Positions 56,465-64,000 of a stretch of DNA of 64,000 bases are shown piece after piece; the stretch's first letter is position 1; the number at the start of each line of letters is the position of its first letter. The stretch is from Stenogyne calaminthoides (taxonomy: Eukaryota > Streptophyta > Magnoliopsida > Lamiales > Lamiaceae), in the NCBI GenBank assembly GCA_037126765.1, contig JBBCBC010000001.1, positions 33,526,804 through 33,590,803 of the forward strand, in the 5' to 3' direction. The translations under genes and the position numbers were made by a program. The notes beneath the pieces were generated by a model. The model saw nothing but the letters and a program-made list of their open reading frames with translations. It ran no database searches and had not been told where the DNA came from.

Positions 56465-57966
56465 ATGGCCATCAACCCGATAGCGGCTACTGGGTGAGAA
56501 GCTGACGCGCAAGATGGGGCAGAAACCTCCCTAGGCTCCCATCGCACTAACCGAAGGGTTGCCACAGCTACTCCAGACTGGGGCAATCTCATTCGGACCC
56601 CAGAAAATGAAAAAGCCATCCTGGCTGTCCTCCGTAAGAGGCAGCTTGTCTTCGACGGCCCAGAAGAATCACTTCCAAACAAGAAGGTCACCCGGGGAGA
56701 GGGTCCGCCTAAAGCTAAGGGGCATCTAACCCCAAAAGGGCAGTCCGCGGGTCAACTGACCCTCCAGGCGACGAGAGTCACTAACACTAGGAAGTTCCGG
56801 CTCCTGCGGACTGACAGACCAGCGGTTTCAAACAACTTGTTCAACCGCCTCGGAAACCTCGGAGCACTGAAAGCTCCAGCAAATGTGGAGGATGAGGCTA
56901 ACTCTTCTATCTTGGATCGCGAAAAGCTTAGTCGTGATCTTTCATTCGCACTAGCTGCTCACCAGCACGAAGTGTCGAAGGGTTCTGTCGTCTGTCATGG
57001 CAACAGGCAGGGCGCCTGCCCGACCTCGCGTATTCGCGATGCACAGGTCGCCTCACTTACCCGCGCTGTTCAGACATTGCTTGAACGGGCTGAAAATCAG
57101 TACGGAATGATCGGGACAGATGCCGACCTCATCATCCCGAGATCGCCATTTAGTACGCTAATTACTTTAGCACCTACTCAGAGGAAAGTCGACGCAGCGA
57201 CAATAGATTGCTACAATGGGAGCACGGACCCAAGGGCTCATGTATCGAGGTATATCTCCTACATGGCGTCCACGGATGCAACCGATGCGACCAGATGTAG
57301 GCTCTTTCCTTTAACTTTGAGCGACCATGCTCATATGTGGTTCACTTCACTGCCTCCATGTTCGGTGGACACATTCGACCAGCTCGCTAGACTGTTCCTG
57401 GGGCATTTCTCGACAATGGCTCCCCGACCAGCGACCAAGCAGCGCCTGATTAATGCTCAACAGGGTGACAATGAATCTGATCGATCCTATATTAAATGGA
57501 TCGAGAAGCTCATCCTTGAAGGGGATCCCTTAGGGGATGAGGCAAAACTGCTCGGGGCCATTGGCGGCCTTAGAAGGGGGACCAAGATGTGGCGGCGCAT
57601 GACCACCGACTATCCAACCAGTTATGCCGACTTTTGAAAGTGGGCCGGCGACCTGATACTTACTTTCTGAAGTCCAGACTCTCTGATGCGGAGGAAGTCG
57701 GGGCATCAAAAAGGAGTTTTGAGGGAATTGGGAGCCACAAAGACTCTCCTAGCAACTATAAGTCATTCGAAGAGTCGATTTCTGTGAAGTTGATGGATGT
57801 CTTAGGCATGACGCCCATTCATGTCTACGGTCAGATTAAGGATCGGGAGTTACTTCTCCCACCTCGTCCAATGAGGAATAAGGGTAAGCAGAATCTGTAC
57901 AAGTTCTGCAACTACCACGACCAGGCAGGCCACTACACAAGTGAATGCGAGGACCTACTGAAATAG
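56465..57966 (+). pseudogene. gag: Gag of the gag-only Gypsy element
   Basis: Starts at ATG 56465 (MAINPIAATG), where codon 11 is TGA (56495) in place of the CGA implied by the left copy. The same frame is then open to 57637. It holds the Gag capsid core (TLSDHAHMWFTSLPPCSVD, QQGDNESDRSYIKWIEKLI, GTKMWRRMTTDYPTSYADF). A second CGA-to-TGA ends it at 57635-57637, with a small deletion soon after; the remainder continues to 57966 in another frame with KLMDVLGMTPIHVYGQIKD and a zinc-knuckle-like KFCNYHDQAGHYTSEC. Readthrough or correction would give about 500 residues, normal for this Gag type. Confidence 0.88.
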
Positions 57967-58290
57967 TTTTGGAGGCTGTACGAGGACGGATTGTTGAATG
58001 AGTTTATCAAGCGACCTCAGAAGGGCGAGCTGGTACCTTGAAAATTGCAAACCACCCAACCGTTCCAGGGAATGGGGAGCTGGCAGAGAGACCTCTCCAC
58101 CATTAAAGCTTACGAGCTCAAGAATACATATGGCACAGAGACCTAGTACCCGTGAAATGGGGCTCATCCGAGATACTTTCTTTTTAGTAGATCGGAGGTC
58201 ACCTTCTTTTGTATAGTCTGGCCAAGTTAAATAAAAAAAATTCTCTTTTCAAAACTCCCGTGTGAAGAAACCAAACGGGTCGCGTGAAAA
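57967..58290 (+). other. Post-gag remnant
   Basis: Resembles the region after gag in the left Gypsy copy (RLYEDGLLNEFIKRPQ). It ends without entering protease. The join to the tandem arrays shows where pol has been lost. Confidence 0.6.
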
Positions 58291-58296
58291 ATATAT

Positions 58297-58470
58297 GATC
58301 GATAAAATGCATGCCACATGAAAGACATGATCGATAAAATGCATGCCACATGAAAGACATGATCGATAACATGCAGGTAACATGAAAGACATGATCGATA
58401 ACATGCATGCCGCATAAAAGATGTGATCGATAACATGCAGGTCGCATAAAAGACAAGATTGATAACACGC
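58297..58470 (+). repeat. 32-bp tandem array in the Gypsy element
   Basis: About 5.5 copies of ATGATCGATAAAATGCATGC plus CACATGAAAGAC. Tandem repeats between coding region and 3' LTR are frequent in Tat/Ogre-like Gypsy elements. Confidence 0.92.
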
Positions 58471-58759
58471 GAACCCGAGGTGTGACTTTAGAAATACTGG
58501 AGGTGAGAACGCCACCCTAGCAGTGCGGTTATCCCCAGACTTTGTAAGACGACTATGCAAATGTCCAAGAACAAGTCGCCTAGAAAATAGGACGACAAGG
58601 ACTAAGCAAAAGTCGCATAAGGAAATCAAGTCGGCAAAATGAGGGGTGGAAAGAAGAAGTGATATTCCGTATTGACGAAAGGCCGAAGGCAACTCAAGTC
58701 GCAAACTGCTCGGCAAGAAATGGTCGTCGACGAGCGCAAACAAGTCTCGCACTAAATAG

Positions 58760-59095
58760 TTTCAACTCAAAGTGCGAGCACAGATAAGTCTCGCACAAAG
58801 TGTCTCAGCTCGGAGTGCGAGCACAGAAAAGACTTGTATGAAGAGGCTCACTACCTCAGAGTACAAGCACAGAAAAGACTTGTACGAAGAGGCTCGCTAC
58901 CTCAGAGTACAAGCGCAGAAAAAACTTTTACGAAGAGGTTCGCCACCTCGGAGTACAAGGAGACAAGTCTGGCACTAAAGAGTGTCAGCTCCCAGTGCGA
59001 GCACAGAAAAGTCTCGCACTAAAGAGTTTCAGCTCCAAGTGCGAGCACAGAAAAGTCTCGCACTAAAGAATTTCAACTCTAAGTGGGAGCGTCAA
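58760..59095 (+). repeat. 42-46-bp tandem array in the Gypsy element
   Basis: Eight units with AGTGCGAGCACAGAAAAG or AGTACAAGCACAGAAAAG and CTCGCACTAAAGAGTTTCAG. The units at 58861-58953 form a distinct 46-bp subtype. Confidence 0.9.
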
Positions 59096-59308
59096 CAGAA
59101 CTCTCGACGAGCTCAAATCTTGGTGGGTAGCGACCTCGGATGTATAACCTTCCGACTTGGAGGCACGAAGGAGAATTGAACCCGCGAAGATATGTCAAAC
59201 TTAATACCAACAATGCTACCTCAAGTACAGAAAGCAGACAAATCCTAATTCAAAGCAGAGATCAAGACCAACCTCCGAACGAACTCGGAGTCCGCTCTTG
59301 GGGGCAAT

Positions 59309-59949
59309 TGTTGTAACATGAATAATCTCACCGCACAGATAAGGTACGAAGCTAACAAGTCGATCACCAGCAACCAGATAAAGTGACTTGAGGTTGAGGC
59401 TCTATGAGTCAGAAGCAGCAGGTTGTAGGAATCACATAGGCTACCCAAGGTCGGAGGCAACTTGGAACGTTACGCAAGTCGCTGGGTGACGTGGAAGAAA
59501 GGGAAGGCCACTTGGCGACCTGGAAGGTCGCACAAGTCGGGGATGACTCGGTCTCAAGGTCGAGAGGAGGATAAATATGGAAAAGATACGGGGAGTTAAT
59601 GGTGCGGATTTTGCGGACCATAATCAGGGTAAGTGTATCCGGATGCGCGATTTGCGGGACAAGCAAGGGAACCCTAGGTTGGCCCATGGAACGAAGCCCA
59701 TTAAGACTGTAACCCTAATTCTTTGTCTATAAATATAACTTGTATTACACATTGTAAGGGATCGAATTCTTCACACATTAGAATCCTAGGCAGAAATTAT
59801 AGTGCAAGATACCTGGCTTGGAGCCCCCAGACGTAGTCTTATTCAAAAGACGAACTGGGTAACCAAACTTCATGTTTTTACTTGTTTTGATCGTCTGCTT
59901 AATTATTGTTTATTATTTGTTGGCCGGTGAACATAAACCGGGTACAACA
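59309..59949 (+). repeat. 3' LTR of the gag-only Gypsy element
   Basis: TATAAATA at 59728-59735. The right flank is TGACT, then Copia B leader resumes (TAGGTATAAAATTG). Confidence 0.92.
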
Positions 59950-60239
59950 TGACTTAGGTATAAAATTGATATGCATATACTTCCCCGAAGTCCCTGTCAA
60001 TTTTATATTGGTCAAGTAGGAGTCGACTATTAATTTTGAATTAAAGGTTTGTAACTGTTCTTGTTTGTAACCTGCTTGAATGTGTTTAAATAGACAGTTC
60101 ACCCCACGTGACCTATTTAAACTGTTTTGAGATGTAGGCTGATGCATGTTCATATTGTTTTGAGATTTTGATATGAACAATGTGATCGAATTATGTCATA
60201 ATTTTGTGTTTGCACAATTGTTGTTTATTTCAGTTCAGC

Positions 60240-60891
60240 ATGTCACAACCTTTTAATCCACTGTTAATATACTTATAGTGAATAGAATTGTATAGGAAAC
60301 TATGTTGATTGGAAACAAAAAGTTATGATTGTTCTAACTGCACAAAAGCACAAGCCGATTCTTGACACACCAAAATCAGATGAGCCAACTGACGAGTTAA
60401 AAATGCGGGACTCATCAGATCACCTTGCGAGAGATATTGTCGCTGAAAATGGAGGAGGGCAACCCCGTAAGGGATTACGTCCTCAAAATAGATGGCCCAT
60501 CAGAACAAACTTGAGGTTCTGGGTGCAGATTATGATCTGGAGACCCAGATCGATTTGGTACTCCACTCTCAGCCCAAAAGTTTTGAGCATTTTAGCCTCG
60601 CTAGCTGATTTGTTGCAAGCTTTGGTCACGGCAGAGACGTTGATGGGGCACCAAACTCAAGCTTTGGTGGCAAGTGGTTCGTATTCATCTTCTAGGCCAA
60701 GGGAAGGCAAGAAGAAGAAGAGGACCAAAAGCCATAAGCAATCAAACTCAACTGTTGCCAAGGGCAATGGTAAGATGAGGAATGCTGGTGGTGTCAAGGA
60801 AAATTCAAAGGGGAAGTGCTTAAACTACGGTGAAGGAGGACAATGGAGGTTTGTCTGTTCCAAACCCCAAAAGGGCCGGAAAGAAAGGTAA
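60240..60891 (+). pseudogene. gag: Copia B gag, degenerate
   Basis: Begins ATGTCACAACCTTTTAATCC at 60240 as in A, but stops follow within 15 codons. From about 60440 the coding differs from A's Gag, with EALVTAETL-like and GKKKKRTKSHKQSN pieces spread over frames. The zinc knuckle reads CLNYGEGGQWRFVC, with the second Cys and the His replaced (Tyr, Gln), so it could not bind zinc. The difference from A suggests a recombinant or a diverged subfamily. Confidence 0.75.
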
Positions 60892-61161
60892 TTCTCACGC
60901 ACTAGTTGTTGAAACTTGTTTAGCAGTGTATACTTCTCATTCGTGGGTAGTTGATACGGGATCTGCTGACCATATATGTTTCACGTAACGGGGTCCCAGT
61001 TGACCCGACAACTTAGTGGGAGTGAGATCCTTATCACATGGGCAATGTTACTTAAGTAACGACTATTGCAATGCTACGAAGGTAGCGGGTATTGCAATTC
61101 CACGAAAGTAGCATTATTGCAATGCTATGTGAAGTAGCACTTTTGCAGTATTACATGAGTA
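60892..61161 (+). pseudogene. pol: Copia B protease, disrupted by repeat expansion
   Basis: SHSWVVDTGSADHICFT-type coding at 60938-60986 gives the DTG active site, but it is followed at once by a TAA and frame changes. At 61038-61160 the segment encoding DATRVA in A is replaced by about five imperfect copies of a 20-28-bp unit (GCAATGCTACGAAGGTAGC). Confidence 0.75.
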
Positions 61162-62136
61162 GTGGTTAAAGCAGTGGGAGACATAAACCTGTCTTTTGAA
61201 GATAAGATTTTAGTTTTTAGAGATGTTCTTTATTTTCCAGTTTTTCGCAAAAACCTTATTTCAGTTTCAAAACTAATTAATGATGGATATTCTGTTCATT
61301 TTTCTAAGCAACTTACTGTTTATCGTAACGATGTGTTTATCTGTCATGGAATTTTGCGGAACAATCTCTATACTATAAACTGTGCACACCACTCACAAAA
61401 TGCATCTTATAACATATCGACTATTTCATGCAATAAGAGAAAACATATATAAAACATGAACGAGACACTTCTATGACATCTAAGATTGGGTCATATTAAT
61501 CTAAATAGGATCCAAAGGTTGGTGAAAGATGGTTCGCTAACGGACCTACACTTAGAACCACTTCCAACCTGCGAATCATGTTTGGAGGGTAAGATGACCA
61601 AGAGGGCATTTGGAGCCAAGGGGAATAGAGCCACTGAAGTGTTGCAAATCGTTCACACTGACGTGTGTGGTCCAATGTCAACCAAAGCTAGAGGTGGTTA
61701 TGAGTATTTCGTGACTTTCATCAATGATTACTCAAGGTTCGAGTACATTTTCCTGATGAAACACAAATCGAAAACCTTTGATAAATTTAAAGAGTTCAAA
61801 GCCAAAGTGGAGAATCATAGGGAAAAGAGTATCAAGTTTCTATGATCTGATCGTGGAGGCAAATACCTCAGCGATGAGTTTTTGAACTACCTATCAAACG
61901 AGGGCATTGTTTCCCAGTTGAGTGCACCCAGAACCCCTCAGCAAAATGGGGTTGTAGAACGAAGAAACAGAACACTCTTAGAAATGAGTTATTCAGATAT
62001 ACCCAAGTCGTTTTGGGGTCATGCCTTGGAAACAACGGCTTACGTTCTGAATCTGGTGCCATCCAAATTTGTTCCCAAAACCCCTAAAGAGTTGTGGACC
62101 GGGCGCAAGCCCAGTCTGAGACACCTCAGAATTTGA
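61162..62136 (+). pseudogene. pol: Copia B GAG_pre-integrase and integrase
   Basis: VFRKNLISVSKLINDGYSVH (61162-61452), HINLNRIQRLVKDGS, CESCLEGKMTKRAF and VHTDVCGPMSTKARGGYEYF (61486-61845), then TPQQNGVVERRNRTLLEM (61882-62136). The same TGA as in A cuts before SDRGGKYLS (61843-61845). At 62136 the integrase C-terminus is lost by a deletion of about 590 bp that joins LRHLRI directly to the RT start. Confidence 0.87.
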
Positions 62137-63464
62137 GGGTATCGATTATGAAGAAATCTTTTCACCTGTAGCCATGCTTAAGTCCATCTGTATTCTCTTG
62201 GCAATAGCTGTGCATCTAGATTTTGAGATCTGGCAAATGGATGTCAAGACAGCTTTCCTTAACGGGAGTCTTGACGAGGAAATCTATATGCAACAGCCCG
62301 AAGGTTTCATTGAAAAAGGCCAAGAACACCTTGTGTTCAAGCTCAAGAAGTCCATTTATGGACTGAAGCAAACATCTCGGGCTTGGAACCAATGTTTTGA
62401 TCATGTAATCAAATCTTATGGGTTTGATCAAAATGATTTCGAGAGTTGTGTTTATAAGAAGTGTGACGAAACTGCCTTGGTGTTCCTAGTACTATACGTA
62501 GATGATATTCTGCTCATCAGAAATGATGTAATGGTTTTGTCAGACGTAAGGGTATGGCTGTCAAAACAGTTTGATATGAAGGACTTAGGGGAAGCCGGTC
62601 ATATTCTTGGGATCAAGATCACTCGAGATCGAAAGAAAAGAATGATCGGCTTATCGCAAGCTTCATACATAGATACCATTTTGAAGTGTTTTAACATACA
62701 AGATTCCAAGAAGGGTTTTGTACCTTTCAGGCACGGAATCCATCTATCGAAAGACATGTGCCCTAAGACACAAAGGGAGATAGATGACATGAGAGGCATT
62801 CCTTATGCGTCAGCAGTAGGAAGCCTCATGTATGCAATGTTGTGTACGAGACCGGATATCTGCTACGCCGTAGGCATGGTAGCGAGATATCAGAGCAATC
62901 CCGGAAATCAACATTGGACTGTTGTTAAGAACATTCTGAAGTATCTGAAAAGAACTAGAGATAGAATGTTGTTTTATCAGTCAGACAGTTTATATCCAGT
63001 GGGATACACGGACTCGGATTTCCAATCAAACCTAGATTCTAGACTATCTGTCTCAGTTTGTGTGTTTTCATTTGGGAAGTGTAGCCATGAAATGGACGAG
63101 TGTGAAGCAGAAATGCATCACTGTCTCAACCATGGAAGCCGGGTAAGTAGCTGCTTGTGAAGTAGTGAAGGAACCAGTTTGGCTCTAGATCTTCTTAGTG
63201 GACTTGGATGGAGTTCCGAATTTGTCTAGCAATATTTGCTAGGGGCAGTTGCAAATTCAAGGGAACCAAGAGCCCACGATTCAAACAAACACACTGAAGG
63301 AAAGAAATCTTAGACGAGAAATCGTTAAGAGAGAAGATGTGGAGGTGGCTAAGATCACATTGGAGGATAACCTATTTAATCCTTTCACAAAGTGTCTGCC
63401 TATGGAAACATTCAAGAGACATGTGGGAGGAATGGTTGTCAAGTGCGTAGCCAATCTGCTTTGA
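62137..63464 (+). pseudogene. pol: Copia B RT and RNase H
   Basis: After the deletion, GIDYEEIFSPVAMLKSICIL leads into a 328-codon ORF (62174-63160) with WQMDVKTAFLNGSLDEEIYM, SIYGLKQTSRAWNQCFDHV and the intact catalytic LYVDDILLIRNDV. RNase H begins VGYTDSDFQSNLDSR, but its middle is frameshifted after 63040. The tail DNLFNPFTKCLPMETFKRHV is at 63249-63464. RT alone is nearly intact; RNase H is not. Confidence 0.88.
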
Positions 63465-63564
63465 GTATAAGTGGGAGAGATATTATTAGGTTCGTGTAGG
63501 TGGTATTAGATGTCACGTAGAACTACACGAGACGTGTTGTGGTATACTTAAAAGCAAACTTTGA

Positions 63565-63579
63565 GTATAAGTGGGAGAT
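63565..63579 (+). other. Polypurine tract of Copia B
   Basis: GTATAAGTGGGAGAT immediately before the LTR. A similar AGTATAAGTGGGAGAGAT stands at 63466-63483, as in A, so this family carries two PPT-like sites. Confidence 0.8.
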
Positions 63580-64000
63580 TATTGGGGTTATACGTGAAAG
63601 TATGCTTTTACTTTGTATAACCTATGTATTAAACATTTATTTACTAAAATAAATTATTTATCACTGTTGCTTTAAATATGATTGAATGTTATATATATTT
63701 ATTGCAAACCGTTCGTGTGATACCAGATCACAGAAGATCATGTTAACAGTGCCTTGTAAACGATTGCGTGTTTCACAACATAGATAGATCCGAACAATCT
63801 ATTAGTAGAAGTTGATGTGTAAGGCTCAGATTGACTTGTCTTGACCAATAGATTACACTAGTGCATTCGATGCACTGAAGCGGACTTGCAGAGAGGATAA
63901 ACTCATTCGCACTGACTTAAGGGATGAAGAGTTAGACCTCAGTGGTTGTTGATTTCTTAATCTCTGCCACTTAATAAGGATTGTGTGTGATTAGTAGTTA
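63580..64000 (+). repeat. 3' LTR of Copia B, partial
   Basis: Starts TATTGGGGTTATACG (TG end mutated to TA) and runs off the window. Contains the U3 start missing from both 5' LTRs. Confidence 0.88.

Larger units (their letters stand above)
55749..59949 (+). mobile_element. Gag-only Ty3/Gypsy element (TR-GAG type), 4.2 kb
   Basis: Two 641-bp LTRs (55749-56389, 59309-59949) with TGTTGTA...GTACAACA ends. PBS GCGCCGTCTGTGGG follows the first and PPT CTCTTGGGGGCAAT (59295-59308) precedes the second. The interior holds gag and then two tandem-repeat arrays, with no protease, RT or integrase. By eye the LTRs differ at about 27 of 641 positions with no indels. Flanks TTATT and TGACT are a degraded duplication of TTACT; the empty site is visible inverted in Copia A near 50075. 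It needs pol from a related element. Confidence 0.92.
52872..64000 (+). mobile_element. Ty1/Copia element B, continues past the right edge
   Basis: Plus-strand order: truncated 5' LTR (about 52872-54618), PBS (54619-54633), leader interrupted by a Gypsy element (55749-59949), gag, protease, integrase, RT, RNase H, PPT and partial 3' LTR from 63580. It is the same family as A, but its gag region differs strongly from A's and it has its own deletions. No functional ORF set remains. Confidence 0.9.

Noticed and set aside
58297..58470. CRISPR-like regular repeats, 32-bp period
   Set aside because: Units are contiguous with no unique spacers and sit inside a plant Gypsy element.

Overview
This window is plant nuclear DNA, most likely from a eudicot, and I see no intact host gene in it. 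Almost all of it is transposable elements inserted into one another. The basis is plant Ty1/Copia and Ty3/Gypsy gag-pol fragments, LTRs with PBS, PPT and target-site duplications (TSDs), a Helitron end, CACTA, Mutator-like, hAT-like and Stowaway-type elements, a tRNA-derived SINE, and one scrap of a plant BRO1/ALIX gene. Bacterial features such as ribosome binding sites, operons and CRISPR arrays are absent.

Left third (1-16490): the 5' part of a minus-strand Ty3/Gypsy element runs off the left edge (1-2333). Next come two Helitron 5' termini facing each other (3216 minus, 3645 plus). The plus Helitron runs to a hairpin plus CTAGT end at 9990 and carries an antisense BRO1/ALIX exon, a 540-bp Mutator-type foldback element and a solo LTR. 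It is followed by a non-autonomous CACTA element (10197-12430) with its own foldback insertion, a LINE RNase H remnant (13309-13577), a SINE with a 17-bp TSD (14512-14739) and an hAT-like MITE (15580-16166).

Middle (16496-36861): a 15.3-kb Sirevirus-type Copia element lies on the minus strand with TSD GTAGA. Gag and pol are broken. Between pol and the 3' LTR is a non-retroviral block: a long ORF with its own TATA box and 5'-UTR intron, and a divergent small transcription-unit-like segment on the opposite strand. To its right are a CACTA end, a Stowaway MITE, a degenerate hAT-like element and a tRNA-derived insertion.

Right half (36862-64000): two Copia elements of one family stand head to head, A on minus and B on plus. 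Their truncated 5' LTRs meet near 52880 and form a large imperfect palindrome. A's 3' LTR holds a solo LTR, which holds a 3.7-kb LTR element (39715-43416) with almost no interior except an array of four primer-binding sites. A's reverse transcriptase is split next to the YVDD motif by another LTR of that family. B's leader is split by a 4.2-kb Gypsy element that has only gag (55749-59949). B runs off the right edge inside its 3' LTR.

The elements show dependence on one another: the short LTR family shares an LTR block, PBS and PPT with the Sirevirus and has no proteins, and the gag-only Gypsy would need pol in trans. Several patches also show CAG/CTG changed to CG, CCG or CGG between LTRs that were identical at insertion. 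This may be a sequencing artefact, so frameshifts inside those patches should not be trusted.
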